A stretch of DNA of 64,000 nt from Crossiella equi (GCF_017876755.1 NZ_JAGIOO010000001.1:8727786-8791785); one strand, 5' to 3'. Positions 50,945 through 60,305 are shown, counted from the stretch's first letter. The notes: a model not told the origin generated them from the sequence alone. Numbers and translations: made by a program.

Positions 50945-51300
50945 GTGGCCGGTGGTGACCCGAGCGCGGCGGAACTCGGCCGACCCCGACCTGGGCGTGC
51001 TCGCCGGACGGTTGCTCTTCGCCGTGCAGGGGCACTGTCCGCCACCTTGGCCGGACGGGGTTTCGCCGCCAACCAGCAGCGCCACGCCGTGCGGCTGGGC
51101 GAGGCGGACCTCGCCCGGTTCACCGCCTGGCTCGCCGACATCGCCCAGCACCAGCGCGACAGCTTCCGGGCGGTCGGGGCGGAGTGGCGCCCGGTCGGCC
51201 CGGGACGTGCTGCCAGATGTGCGGCGCCCGTCGGTGACCGCGAGTGTGGCGGCCGCCCCACCGCAATTCGGTGGACCGCCTTGTTACGGTCGTGGGCATG
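50945..51300 (+). pseudogene. Probable frameshifted remnant
   Basis: About 60 residues in one frame (LAGRGFAANQQRHAVRLGEA ... DLARFTAWLADIAQHQRDSF) look like a helical protein but the convincing stretches at the start and end are in another frame. No ribosome site or plausible start for an intact gene. It may be a decayed gene between the hydrolase and DIP1984 genes. Confidence 0.35.
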
Positions 51301-51774
51301 ACGGGGGAGATGAAGCTCGCCGAAGCTCTGGCCCTGCGCGCGGAGGCGGCCAAGCGTGTCGAACGCCTGCGCGGCCGCATCGTGGCCAACGCGCGCTACC
51401 AGGAGGGTGAGACCCCGGCCGAGGACGCGGCGGCCCTGCTGTCCGAAGCGGACACCACCCTGGCCGAACTGGAAACCCTCATCCGCCGCATCAACCGCAC
51501 GAACGCGGCCACCCGCCTGGGCGAGGGCACGCTCACCGACGCCCTGGCCCGCCGCGACATCCTGCGCCTGCGCCACCAGTTGCTGACCGCCGCCGCGGAC
51601 GCCGCCGCCGGTGGCGGCAACGACTACCACCGCCAGCTCCGCTCGGAGCTGCGCCAGCTCTCGGCCCTCCCGGTCACCGACCTCCGCACCGAGGCCGACC
51701 GCGTGGCCGCCGACCTCCGCCAGGTCGACACCGCGATCCAGCGCACCAACTGGGAGGCCGACCTCCTGGACTGA
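51298..51774 (+). CDS. DIP1984-family protein
   Basis: 158 residues of almost pure alpha-helix (EALALRAEAAKRVERLRGRI, DTTLAELETLIRRINRTNAA, LARRDILRLRHQLLTAAADA, TDLRTEADRVAADLRQVDTA), the pattern of DIP1984/septicolysin-like proteins, common in actinobacteria and of unknown function. ATG 51298 is used; no strong ribosome site. No operon partners. Confidence 0.8.
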   Translation: MTGEMKLAEALALRAEAAKRVERLRGRIVANARYQEGETPAEDAAALLSEADTTLAELETLIRRINRTNAATRLGEGTLTDALARRDILRLRHQLLTAAADAAAGGGNDYHRQLRSELRQLSALPVTDLRTEADRVAADLRQVDTAIQRTNWEADLLD

Positions 51775-52048
51775 GGCCGTGGGAAGCAGGTAGCCGCCAC
51801 CGGGGAAGCGAGCACGAACCCGACGAACCGGCGGGTGAATCCCGGTTCACGTGTGGTAGCGCGGAGGGCAGCGCTGGGGGTTCGACTCCTCCGATGACAA
51901 CGCAGCCCAGCACCACGCACAGGTGACCGCGCACGCGGCACAGTTCACCACCACGTGCTGGTCCCCGGAGGCGGTGAGGGCGGGCAAGGGGCACTTCCCA
52001 CGGCCTCACCCGGTTCATGGCGCGCTGAACCGCCCGCCGCCGCGGACC

Positions 52049-52390
52049 TCACCGGAACTCGTGCACGACCTCGATCAGCCCGACCAGGTGCGTGTTGAAC
52101 TCCGCCAGCTCCTCCGCGGGCACCCACAGCTCCAGGATCGTCCGACCCCCGGCCTGCCGCACCGGGTAGCGCGACAGGAACTCCGTCTCCACCTCGAACC
52201 GCGTCACGTAGCCGACCCCGCCGTGCGGCACGTTCCAGTCCCGGGCGATCCTGATCGCGTAGTCCTCGTTCAGCACCGGGTAGAAGATGGGCTGGTCCGG
52301 CAGGCGCGGGGGCCAGGCCCGCCAGCCCGAGGCGCGGACCAGGTCCAGCTCCTCCGGGCCGGTCGGGCGCCACAGGGTTGTCGTCTCCAT
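52049..52390 (-). CDS. Conserved actinobacterial protein, function unknown
   Basis: 113 residues starting METTTLWRPTGPEELDLVRA. Segments WRAWPPRLPDQPIFYPVLNE, YVTRFEVETEFLSRYPVRQA and ELWVPAEELAEFNTHLVG are typical of a widespread small family often annotated ADP-ribosyl-like or unknown; no catalytic triad is evident. Encoded 14 bases after the LysE-type exporter on the same strand, so likely co-transcribed with it. Confidence 0.65.
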   Translation of the reverse strand: METTTLWRPTGPEELDLVRASGWRAWPPRLPDQPIFYPVLNEDYAIRIARDWNVPHGGVGYVTRFEVETEFLSRYPVRQAGGRTILELWVPAEELAEFNTHLVGLIEVVHEFR

Positions 52391-52404
52391 CGCCGTTCTC
52401 CTTC

Positions 52405-53022
52405 TCAGGTCAGCACCAAGTCCACCGCCAGCCCGGTGATCAGCGCCGCCGAACCGAGCGCGGTGGCCAACCGACCCCGGGGACCGGTGAGCAGCCGCCC
52501 CAGCAGGCTGCCGCCCGCCACCAGGAGCAGCTGCCAGCTCACCGAGGCGAGGAAGGCCGCCAGCACGTAACCACCCTCCGCCCAGGCCGACCAGTGGGTC
52601 TCACCCCGGCCCAGGACCAGGGCCGTGAAGTAGACGACGGTGGTCGGGTTCAGCAGCGTGATGCCCAGCAGCAGCAGGAACGCCCCCGCCGGGCCCGGAG
52701 GGGTCTCCGCGCGGGTCGCGGCCGGGGACCGGAACCGGCGGAGCGCCGTCCACGCGGTGCGGGCCGCCAGTCCGGCCAGGACCAGTGCCGACAGCCAGCG
52801 CAGCGGTACCACGACGGGTTGCAGCAGGCCGGTCAGCGCCGCCCCGCCCAGCACCGCGACCAGGGCGTACAGCCCGTCCGCCGCAGCCACGCCCAGGGCC
52901 GCGCCCGCGCCCACGCGCCACGAGGTCCGGGCCGTCAGGGCCACGAGGTAGGTCGCCACCGCGCCGACCGGGACGGCGATGCCGTAGCCCGCCAGCAGGC
53001 CCGCGACCAGTGCCTCGGTCAT
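52405..53022 (-). CDS. LysE-family amino-acid exporter
   Basis: 205 residues, about six membrane segments. Glycine-rich start (GLLAGYGIAVPVGAVATYLV), the conserved GxxLGVxxxxxxxA-type region (GAGAALGVAAADGLYALVAV) and NPTTVVYFTALVLGRG are typical of LysE/RhtB exporters. It exports basic amino acids or related metabolites; the exact substrate is unknown. Near to an AraC regulator gene but in the same direction with a 142-base gap. Confidence 0.85.
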   Translation of the reverse strand: MTEALVAGLLAGYGIAVPVGAVATYLVALTARTSWRVGAGAALGVAAADGLYALVAVLGGAALTGLLQPVVVPLRWLSALVLAGLAARTAWTALRRFRSPAATRAETPPGPAGAFLLLLGITLLNPTTVVYFTALVLGRGETHWSAWAEGGYVLAAFLASVSWQLLLVAGGSLLGRLLTGPRGRLATALGSAALITGLAVDLVLT

Positions 53023-53164
53023 GACCGCGCGGCGGTCGTCCTCCCGGGAACGCGCGCCTGCTGTCGGGCCGCCGGGGTGGTCACGGCGGTCGGCGACAGG
53101 GGCACTCGGGTCGTGGTCATGGCACGGGATCGTGGTGGCACGGGTGCGGTGTGGGCAAGCGCAT

Positions 53165-54064
53165 TTACCGCCGGACCGAACCGGGGGAGCGGCCCAGCAC
53201 GCGTTTGAAGGCCGTGCTGAACGCGCTTTCCGAGCGGTAGCCGAACTCCGCCGCCACCGAGCTGACCGTGCGGTCGCCGTGCCGCAGCGCCCGCTCGGCC
53301 GAGTGCAGCCGCCAGCGGGCCAGGTAGTCCAGCGGCGGCAGGCCCACCAGGTCGCGGAAGCGCTGGGCGAACGTGCTGCGGGACAACGAGACCTCGGCCG
53401 CCAGACCGGCCACCGTCCACGGCCGAGCGGGCTCGCGGTGCAGCAGGGTCAGCGCCCGCGTGATCGCCGGGTCCCGCAGCGCGCCCAGGAAACCCGGTGC
53501 GCGCCCGTCGGTCAGCAGGGTGCGCAGCGCCTGGGTGAACAGCAGCTGCGTCAGCTGGTCGCGCATGCTGGCCGCACCCGGTTCGGCCGAGGCGGACTCG
53601 TGCGCCAGCAGCTGGAGCACCGGGTGCACCACGTCGGCGGCGGGAGAGTCGCCCGGGATGCGCACCGCGGCGGGCAGCTGCTCGAACAGCAGGCCCGCCG
53701 TGGTCTCGTCGAAGGTGATCGCGCCGCCGACCAGGACGGTGCGCTCGCCGTCCTGGTCGGTGCGGTAGTGCACCGGGGCCGGGAACACACCGGCGAACAC
53801 CGCGTGGCCGTCGGCCGGGGGCAGGTCCGGGTGCGAGCCCGCCTGGTAGCCCTGGCCGCTGGCCATCAGGTAGCAGTCGCCCTCCTTGAGCAGCACCGGT
53901 TCGGCGCCGTGCACGGTCAGCCAGCACGAGCCGGACAGCAGCGCGCCGACCTTGATGTGCCCGCTGCCGTGGAAGGCCAGCGCCCACTCGCCCGCCGCCT
54001 CGAAGCGCGAGGACTCCGCGGCGCGCACGTCCAGCAGCCGCAGCACCTCCGACAACACGTCCAC
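53165..54064 (-). CDS. AraC-family regulator (cupin-6 type)
   Basis: 299 residues from GTG 54064 after CGGAGGTGCGCC; the longer ORF is rejected. N-terminal cupin-like sensory domain (FHGSGHIKVGALLSGSCWLT, LKEGDCYLMASGQGYQAGSH) and C-terminal two-HTH AraC domain (TVAGLAAEVSLSRSTFAQRF, SSVAAEFGYRSESAFSTAFK). It is divergent from the aldo-keto reductase gene with 102 bases between starts, the usual target arrangement. Confidence 0.88.
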   Translation of the reverse strand: MDVLSEVLRLLDVRAAESSRFEAAGEWALAFHGSGHIKVGALLSGSCWLTVHGAEPVLLKEGDCYLMASGQGYQAGSHPDLPPADGHAVFAGVFPAPVHYRTDQDGERTVLVGGAITFDETTAGLLFEQLPAAVRIPGDSPAADVVHPVLQLLAHESASAEPGAASMRDQLTQLLFTQALRTLLTDGRAPGFLGALRDPAITRALTLLHREPARPWTVAGLAAEVSLSRSTFAQRFRDLVGLPPLDYLARWRLHSAERALRHGDRTVSSVAAEFGYRSESAFSTAFKRVLGRSPGSVRR

Positions 54065-54166
54065 GGCGCACCTCCGGACGATCACGAACCCATCCCGGAC
54101 TCCCGAGCATGGATTATGCGCCAACCCGTTCCTAGCGTGGTGGTCAGGACCTTGGAGGAGAACCAC

Positions 54167-55186
54167 ATGCGTTACGAACAGCTGGGCACCACGGGCGTCT
54201 ACGTCTCCCGGATCGCCTTGGGCACCATGACTTTCGGCGGTGCGGACACCCCGCCGTGGAACGTGGTCGGCGGGCTGGACCAGGCGGCGTCCGGCGAGAT
54301 CATCGCCGCCGCCCTGGACGCCGGGGTCAACCTGCTGGACACCGCCGACATGTACGCGGGCGGGGAGTGCGAGGAGATCATCGGACGGGCGCTCGGCACG
54401 CGGCGCGAGGACGTCCTGCTGGCCACCAAGCTCGCCGCGCGCGTCGGGCCCGGGGTGAACCAGGTCGGGCTGTCCCGCCTGCACCTGCTGCGCTCGCTGG
54501 AGGACAGCCTGCGGCGGCTGCGCACCGACCGGATCGACCTGTACCAGGTGCACGCCTTCGATCCCCTTGTGCCGCTTGCGGAAACACTCTCCGCACTCGA
54601 CGACGCCGTCCGGCAGGGCAAGGTTCGCTACCTCGGGGTGTCCAACTTCGCCGCGTGGCAGCTGGCGAAGGCGCTCGGGGTGTCCGAACGGCTGGGCCTG
54701 CCGCGCTTCCAGGCCACGCAGTCCTACTACTCGCTGGCCGGGCGGGACATCGAGGACGAGCTCGTCCCGCTGCTGCTGTCCGAGCAGGTCGGGCTGCTGG
54801 TGTACAGCCCGCTCGCGGGCGGGTTCCTCTCCGGCAAGTTCGACCGCCACGGCAACACCGACGAGCACGCCCGGCGCGCGGTCGCGGACACCCCGCCGGT
54901 GGACCTGGCCCGCACCTACGACGTCATCGACGTGCTGGGGAAGGTGGCCGCGCGGCACCAGGCCTCGGTCGCGCAGGTCGCGCTGGCCTGGGTGCTGGCC
55001 CAGCCCGCGGTCACCAGTGTCATCGTCGGCGCCCGCCGCCCGGCCCAGCTCGCGGACAACCTCGGCGCCCTCGAGCTCGTTCTGACGGCTGAGGATCTCA
55101 CCGAACTGGGTGAGGTCAGCGCCACACCCGTGCGTTACCCCCACTGGCTGCCCGCGACCGAGGACTGGCGTCACCCACAGTCCTGA
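54167..55186 (+). CDS. Aldo-keto reductase
   Basis: 339 residues from ATG 54167 behind GGAGGAG. Core motifs: LDTADMYAGGECEEIIGRAL (Asp/Tyr), LATKLAARVG (Lys), IDLYQVHAFDP (His), YSPLAGGFLSGKF, TSVIVGARRPAQLADNLGAL for NADPH. It reduces aldehydes or ketones; the natural substrate is unknown. Divergent AraC regulator probably controls it. Confidence 0.88.
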   Translation: MRYEQLGTTGVYVSRIALGTMTFGGADTPPWNVVGGLDQAASGEIIAAALDAGVNLLDTADMYAGGECEEIIGRALGTRREDVLLATKLAARVGPGVNQVGLSRLHLLRSLEDSLRRLRTDRIDLYQVHAFDPLVPLAETLSALDDAVRQGKVRYLGVSNFAAWQLAKALGVSERLGLPRFQATQSYYSLAGRDIEDELVPLLLSEQVGLLVYSPLAGGFLSGKFDRHGNTDEHARRAVADTPPVDLARTYDVIDVLGKVAARHQASVAQVALAWVLAQPAVTSVIVGARRPAQLADNLGALELVLTAEDLTELGEVSATPVRYPHWLPATEDWRHPQS

Positions 55187-55189
55187 CGC

Positions 55190-55279
55190 GCGTGGCCGGG
55201 AGCTGAACGAGCACACCGTGGCCTGGCTCCGCGAGTGGGGCCTCACCGAGGCGGTCCGGCGCGCCTCCCGCCCGCCTGA
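55190..55279 (+). pseudogene. Remnant of an FAD-dependent aromatic monooxygenase
   Basis: About 30 residues (RELNEHTVAWLREWGLTEAV) match the segment after the FAD motif in aromatic hydroxylases (LNxRTxExLRxWG). No start or remaining domains; the rest is deleted, and the O-methyltransferase gene lies on the other strand. It suggests that a natural-product tailoring locus has decayed here. Confidence 0.45.
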
Positions 55280-55280
55280 C

Positions 55281-56300
55281 TCAGGGCTTGCGGGCCACCA
55301 GCACCCCGTTGGCACCGGGGCAGTCGAAGGGCACCACGCCGTGGACCTCCAACCCGGCGGCGGTGAGCCACTCGGTGTACTCGGCCGCGGGGTAGTTGCG
55401 GCCCCAGGTCTCCACGAGCATGTTCAGGCTCATCAGCGCCGCCAGGTGCGGGCCGGTCCGCTCGTCGTTGACGAAGGACTCGCACACCAGCAGCACACCA
55501 CCGGGCTCCAGGGCCTTCACACAGGAGGTCACCAGGGCCCGGCCGTCGGCCTCGGTCCAGTCGTGCAGGACATTGGAGAGCAGGACCGCGTCGTGCCCGG
55601 TGGGCAGCTCGTCGGTGAAGAAGTCCCCGGCCACGAAGTCGATGCGGTCGGCCAGCCCCGCCCCGGTCACGCGCTCGCGGGTCAGCTCGCACACGAACTC
55701 CTGGTCGAAGACCGTCGCCCGAAGGTGGGGGTAGGCGCGGCACAGCTCGATGTCGAAGGCCGCGCCGCCACCGCCCACGTCCAGCAGGCGCCGCACCGCG
55801 CCGAAGTCGACCGCCTCGGCCAGCGCCGGGGCGGTGTTGCCCGCCAGCGAGTACATGCCGTCCCAGAACAGGTCCCGGACCACCGGGTCGTCCGGTGCGA
55901 ACAGCGACCGCTGGTTCGCCACGTCCCAGGTGGTCGGGTGGTCGCCGCGGAAGGCGGTTTCCAGTCGCTCGTAGGCCCGGTACTGGTGCTGGTCCACCAC
56001 CTTGACCCAGCCGCCGAAGTACCGCGGCTTGCCCGCCACCAGGTACTCCTCGGCCAGCGGGGAGTTCCGGAAGCTGTCACCGGTGCGCTCCAGCAGTCCC
56101 AGGGACACGCATGCGGTGAGCAGCAGGTCCGCGGGCCGGGGCCGGACCCCGTGCCGGGCGGTGAACTCGGCGAGGGTGGTCTCCCGGCCCCCGGCCAGGT
56201 CGGTGAACACACCCAGCCGGTCGGCCAGCGCCAGGGCCTTGAACGCGTAGACGCCGGAGGCCAGTTCCATCAGCGGCATGGGGGACAGCTCGTTCGGCAC
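55281..56300 (-). CDS. O-methyltransferase (small-molecule, SAM-dependent)
   Basis: 339 residues from GTG 56300, though other in-frame starts upstream are possible. The N-terminal dimerisation wHTH (ALADRLGVFTDLAGGRETTL, LLLTACVSLGLLERTGDSFR) is followed by a class I SAM domain: LLDVGGGGAAFDIEL, FVAGDFFTDELP, VLLSNVLHDWTEADGRALVT and LEPGGVLLVCE. This is the plant-type/polyketide O-methyltransferase architecture. Substrate likely a phenolic natural product; adjacent flavin-monooxygenase remnant supports that. Confidence 0.85.
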   Translation of the reverse strand: MPNELSPMPLMELASGVYAFKALALADRLGVFTDLAGGRETTLAEFTARHGVRPRPADLLLTACVSLGLLERTGDSFRNSPLAEEYLVAGKPRYFGGWVKVVDQHQYRAYERLETAFRGDHPTTWDVANQRSLFAPDDPVVRDLFWDGMYSLAGNTAPALAEAVDFGAVRRLLDVGGGGAAFDIELCRAYPHLRATVFDQEFVCELTRERVTGAGLADRIDFVAGDFFTDELPTGHDAVLLSNVLHDWTEADGRALVTSCVKALEPGGVLLVCESFVNDERTGPHLAALMSLNMLVETWGRNYPAAEYTEWLTAAGLEVHGVVPFDCPGANGVLVARKP

Positions 56301-56474
56301 CGGGCCAGCGTAGGGCGGCTGACCCCGTGACCACCGGTTGTGGCACCGAACGTGTGACCCCGGGCCGTGGGTGGCACCCCGAGCCGGTGTCAGGGGAAAA
56401 CCGGATGGCCCGGGAGACGGCCACCGGCATCCTGGCAGGGAGAGCACCACGTCACACACCGGAGGACTGATCTC

Positions 56475-56807
56475 GTGACAGCTGAGCCACACCACCCCGC
56501 CCAGCCGCCCAAGGGCGCGCGGGCGGTGGTCCAGATCTCGCCCAACCCCACGACGCACCGCGGCCAGGAGGTGACCATCACCGGGAGCTGCGGTGGGGGC
56601 ACCGGACTGCGGAAGATCGTCAGCGGGGTGGGCGGAGCGCCGATCCTGGAGGACGTGCGGATCCGGCAGACCGGGCCGGACCGGTTCGAGGCCACCGCCC
56701 GCCTGCGGGACACCATCGGCAACGGGGTCGGCCCGGTGTTCGTCGACTGCGGCACCGAGGTCGGGGTGACCCTGCTGGTCACCCACGTCGGTCCCGGGGA
56801 GGACTGA
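56475..56807 (+). CDS. Small beta-rich protein, function unknown
   Basis: 110 residues from GTG 56475 behind GGAGGACTG. Pattern of alternating strands (VVQISPNPTTHRGQEVTITG, FEATARLRDTIGNGVGPVFV, VGVTLLVTHVG) suggests an Ig-like or carbohydrate-binding fold. No signal peptide seen. Its stop codon is directly beside the stop of the convergent P450 gene. Function unknown. Confidence 0.55.
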   Translation: MTAEPHHPAQPPKGARAVVQISPNPTTHRGQEVTITGSCGGGTGLRKIVSGVGGAPILEDVRIRQTGPDRFEATARLRDTIGNGVGPVFVDCGTEVGVTLLVTHVGPGED

Positions 56808-58019
56808 CTACCAGGTCACCGGCAGCGCGTGCACGCCGTAGATGCGCATGCTGGTGCGCAGCGGGACCTCCTCGGGCGGGACCGCCAGCGCCAGCGTGGG
56901 GAAGCGGGCCAGCAGCCCGGCGAAGCCCGCGCGCATCTCGATGCGGGCCAGCTGCTGGCCCAGGCACTGGTGCACGCCGTGCCCGAAGGCCAGGTGACCC
57001 CGGGCGTTGCGGTGCACGTCCAGGGCCTCCGGCGCGTCGAAGCGGTGCGGGTCGTGGTTGGCGGCCAACAGCATCAGCACCACCGTCGACCCCTCGGGGA
57101 TGGTGTGGCCGCCCAGCTCCAGGTCCTCGCTGGCGTAGCGGTAGAAGACGTCGCCGACGCTGAGGTAGCGCAGCATCTCCTCGACCGCGCCCGGCATCAG
57201 CTCGGGGTTCTCGCGCAGCGCGGCCAGCTGCTCCGGGTGCTCTAGCAGTGCGAAGGTGCCGAGGGCCAGCATGTTCGCCGTGGTCTCGTGCCCGGCCAGC
57301 AGCAGCAGGAAGCCGATGCCCGCCAGCTCCTCGATGCTCAGGTCCTCCTGGCGGGCCAGGTCGGAGAGGATGTCCTCGCCCGGCTCGGCGCGCTTGCGGG
57401 CGACCAGCTCGCCCAGGTAGCCGGTGAGGGCGGTGAAGACCGCGACCTTCTCCTCCACCGGCAGGTCCTTGTCCAGGAACCTGTTCGAGTTGCCCTGGAA
57501 CTCCTCGCGGTCGGCGTAGGGCACACCCAGCAGCTCGCAGATCACCAGCGAGGGCACCGGCAGCGCGAAGGCCTGGACCAGGTCCACCGGCGGGGTCAGC
57601 CGGGACATCTCGTCCAGCTGCCGTTCGACGACCTCGTTGATGTGGTCCTCGAGCTGCTTCATCCGCCGCACGGTGAACGCGCCGGTGAGCTTGCGGCGCA
57701 ACCGGGTGTGGTCCGGCGGGTCCATCGCCACGAACAGGCCGGGCACCGCGGGCGGCGGCTCGGTGATCTCCGGCATGCCCTGGACCACGTACGGCTCGTG
57801 CAGGATGCCGATGTCGTTGCGGGAGCTGAACCGCGTGTCCGCCAGCACCTGGCGGACCAGGTCGTAGCCGGTGACGATCCAGCCCTGATGGCCGTCGGGG
57901 AAGGTCATCGGGGTGACCGGCCCGGCCTCGCGCAGCCGGGTGATGAAGCCCGGCGGGACGAACGGGCCCGCGTCGCGGTCGGTGGGCAGGGCCTGTGGCG
58001 TGGTGGTCAGTTCGGTCAT
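56808..58019 (-). CDS. Cytochrome P450
   Basis: 403 residues from ATG 58019; the frame extends farther but without ribosome site. I-helix AGHETT, ExxR in VEEMLRYLSV, and heme loop FGHGVHQCLG with Cys352. It lacks an adjacent ferredoxin gene, so it would share a partner from elsewhere, for example the one at 21.1 kb. Family likely CYP107/105-like by general pattern. Substrate unknown; an O-methyltransferase gene nearby points to secondary metabolism. Confidence 0.92.
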   Translation of the reverse strand: MTELTTTPQALPTDRDAGPFVPPGFITRLREAGPVTPMTFPDGHQGWIVTGYDLVRQVLADTRFSSRNDIGILHEPYVVQGMPEITEPPPAVPGLFVAMDPPDHTRLRRKLTGAFTVRRMKQLEDHINEVVERQLDEMSRLTPPVDLVQAFALPVPSLVICELLGVPYADREEFQGNSNRFLDKDLPVEEKVAVFTALTGYLGELVARKRAEPGEDILSDLARQEDLSIEELAGIGFLLLLAGHETTANMLALGTFALLEHPEQLAALRENPELMPGAVEEMLRYLSVGDVFYRYASEDLELGGHTIPEGSTVVLMLLAANHDPHRFDAPEALDVHRNARGHLAFGHGVHQCLGQQLARIEMRAGFAGLLARFPTLALAVPPEEVPLRTSMRIYGVHALPVTW

Positions 58020-58099
58020 GCCACTGATGGTCGACCCTGCCCTCGGGTCAAGGTCAACCCGGATGTCCGAGCGCGGTGCCCACGATGCGGCCGAGCTTG

Positions 58100-58840
58100 T
58101 CAGCCCGCCACATCCTGAGCCGCCCCGGCGTCCAGGTACAACGACGCCGCCGGGTGCTCCCGGAGGTAGGACGCGGGACAGGCAGGCCCCACCGGCCCGA
58201 GCAGGGCCGCCCGCACCGCCGCCCGCTTCCGCTGCCCGAGCACCGTGCACACGATCCGCCGCCCGTCCAGCAGCGTGGGCAGGGTCAACGTCAACGCCTC
58301 CACCGGAACCTGGTCCAGGCCGGGGAAGCAGCCGTCGTTGACCTGCTGCACCCGCGAGGTCTCGTCGAGCCGGACCACCCGCACCGCCAACGGGTCGTGC
58401 CGCAGGGCCTCCGGCGGGTCGTTGAACGCCAGGTGCCCGTTCTCCCCGATCCCCAACAACACCAGATCCAACGGAGCCTCCCCGACGAGCTCGGCGTACC
58501 GCTCCGCCCCGGCCGCGGCATCGAGGTAGTGCACAACCCCGGGCCGCACCAACCGGAACAGGTGCTCATCCAGGTAAGCGGCGAACGTCCCAGGCGCCCC
58601 CACCGGCAGCCCGACGTAGTCATCGAGCTGGAAGGCGGTGACCCGCCCCCAGTCGATCCCGCCGGCACCGGCCAGGGTCCGCAGGCAGATGTCCTGCGAC
58701 GGAGCAGCCGCGAAAGCCACCCGGGCCCGAGCCTGACCTTCCAGGATCGCACGGAGGTGCCGCGCGGCTGCCACACCCGCGGCGCGCCCCGCCTCCTCGG
58801 CGGTGGGCAGGCGGTGGACTTCCAGGAGAGAGTTCAGCAA
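58100..58840 (-). CDS. nagB: Glucosamine-6-phosphate deaminase-like protein
   Basis: 246 residues from TTG 58840, a weak start; in-frame ATG codons at 58885 and 58876 would overlap the upstream symporter end by about 30 bases. Catalytic segments: FQLDDYVGLPVGAPGTFAAY (Asp of LDDY) and GIGENGHLAFNDPPEAL with His of ENGH. NagB turns glucosamine-6-P into fructose-6-P and ammonia. The gene follows the symporter by 7 bases, forming a two-gene operon for uptake and deamination of an amino sugar. The sugar could also be a related GlcN-6-P-like compound. Confidence 0.82.
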   Translation of the reverse strand: MLNSLLEVHRLPTAEEAGRAAGVAAARHLRAILEGQARARVAFAAAPSQDICLRTLAGAGGIDWGRVTAFQLDDYVGLPVGAPGTFAAYLDEHLFRLVRPGVVHYLDAAAGAERYAELVGEAPLDLVLLGIGENGHLAFNDPPEALRHDPLAVRVVRLDETSRVQQVNDGCFPGLDQVPVEALTLTLPTLLDGRRIVCTVLGQRKRAAVRAALLGPVGPACPASYLREHPAASLYLDAGAAQDVAG

Positions 58841-58847
58841 CGTCGAC

Positions 58848-60305
58848 TCACTTTCGAATGGCGGCGAGCAGTTCATCGGAATCACGGTTGTGCCAGGGAC
58901 GCAGCACGCCCACGAGCACGTAGCAGAACAGGGAGGCCAGCACCGGGGCCGCGATCGTCAGGCGGTCGTCCAGGACGTAGCGGTTGACGGTGAACACCAC
59001 GACCCCGGCGAGCCAGGACAAGACCACCGCACTCGGCCCGCAGCGGCGGAAAGCGGGGAGCATGCCGAGCAGCATCGGCACCGCCACCGGCCCGACCAGC
59101 GCACCGAACCACAGGACGAGCAGCCCGAGCACACCCCCGAAACCGTCCGCGGTGAGCGCGATGCCCATCGAGGCGGCGATGAACAGGAACGTGGCCACCC
59201 GCCCCGCGAACAGCTCGGCAGGCCCCACGAGCCGGGCCCCGGTCAGCGCCGGAACGATGTCGCGCACCACCACCGACGAGATCGCGTTGGCATCCGAGGA
59301 GGTCATCGCCATGGTGTGGGCGAACATCCCGGCCAGCACCAGGCCCACCAGCCCGTCCGGCAGCAGCTCGAAGACCAGCAGCCCGTAGGACTGCTCCGGC
59401 TCGGCCCCCGGCAGCAGAACCGGGGCCGCCCACATCGGGAAGAACAACACCAGCGGCCACACCAGGTACAGCCCCGCCGACAGCAGCGCCGACCGACGTG
59501 CGGCCGAACCACTGGGCGCGGCGAGGAACCGCTGCGCGAGGTTCCAGGTGCCGCCGTTGTAGGACAGCAGGTTGATGAGGCAGTAGGCCAGGAAGAACGG
59601 CACGGTCAGCGACCCCGCGAACGGCTCCGAGTGCGACGGCGGCAGCCGGTCCCACAGCGTGACCGCGGCCTCCACCCCGCCGAGCCGCCACAGCACGGCC
59701 ACCAGCAACGCGATCCCGGCCACCAGCTGGATGGCGAACTGCCCGAAATCAGTGAGCGCGTCCGCCCACAGCCCGCCGATCGTCGAGTACACCATCGTCA
59801 CCCCGCCCACGAGCAGGATGCCGAGCGGCAGCGCCAGCCCGGTGAAGGCCTGCAACAGGATCGCGCTGGCCGCCCACTTCGCCGCCACGTCGAACACCTT
59901 CAACGCCGTCCCCGACCAGGCCAGCACCTGCTGGCTGCGCACGTCGTACCGGACCGCGAGGTACTCCAGCGGCGAGACCACCCCGAGCCGCTCCCGGAGC
60001 CGGGGCCACCGGGGCGCGAACACGAACGCCCCGACCACGCAGGCCAGCGTGATGCTCACCGCCCACCACACGTACACCGCGAACCCCGTGGTGTAGGCCA
60101 ACGCGGCGTAGGCCACGAACACCGCGGCCGAGTACCCCGACATGTGGTGCGAGATCCCGGCCAGCCACCACGGCAGCCCGCCGCCCGCGGTGAAGAAGTC
60201 CGCCGCGGACCGCACCCGCCGCCGCGACCACCACCCGATGGCCACCATCACCCCGAAGTAGCCCCCGAGAACCAGCCAGGCGGTGACACCCATGCTGAAA
60301 ACCAT
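58848..60305 (-). CDS. Sodium:solute symporter (SSS family)
   Basis: 485 residues from ATG 60305 or 60293 (neither has a good ribosome site, and both lie inside the operator palindrome). About 13 hydrophobic segments; the SSS signature region is GGLPWWLAGISHHMSGYSAA and NLAQRFLAA near residue 235. Family imports sugars, amino acids or solutes with Na+. Next to nagB and divergent from the LacI gene, so an amino sugar or sugar acid is the likely cargo. The longer frame to 61973 is antisense to LacI and NagA. Confidence 0.85.
   Translation of the reverse strand: MVFSMGVTAWLVLGGYFGVMVAIGWWSRRRVRSAADFFTAGGGLPWWLAGISHHMSGYSAAVFVAYAALAYTTGFAVYVWWAVSITLACVVGAFVFAPRWPRLRERLGVVSPLEYLAVRYDVRSQQVLAWSGTALKVFDVAAKWAASAILLQAFTGLALPLGILLVGGVTMVYSTIGGLWADALTDFGQFAIQLVAGIALLVAVLWRLGGVEAAVTLWDRLPPSHSEPFAGSLTVPFFLAYCLINLLSYNGGTWNLAQRFLAAPSGSAARRSALLSAGLYLVWPLVLFFPMWAAPVLLPGAEPEQSYGLLVFELLPDGLVGLVLAGMFAHTMAMTSSDANAISSVVVRDIVPALTGARLVGPAELFAGRVATFLFIAASMGIALTADGFGGVLGLLVLWFGALVGPVAVPMLLGMLPAFRRCGPSAVVLSWLAGVVVFTVNRYVLDDRLTIAAPVLASLFCYVLVGVLRPWHNRDSDELLAAIRK

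Noticed and set aside
51836-51900. tRNA-like string with a T-loop (GGGGGTTCGACTCCTCC) and D-arm-like TGGTAGCGC
   Set aside because: No matching acceptor stem or anticodon arm at the right distance, and no CCA-compatible end; at most a degenerate remnant.
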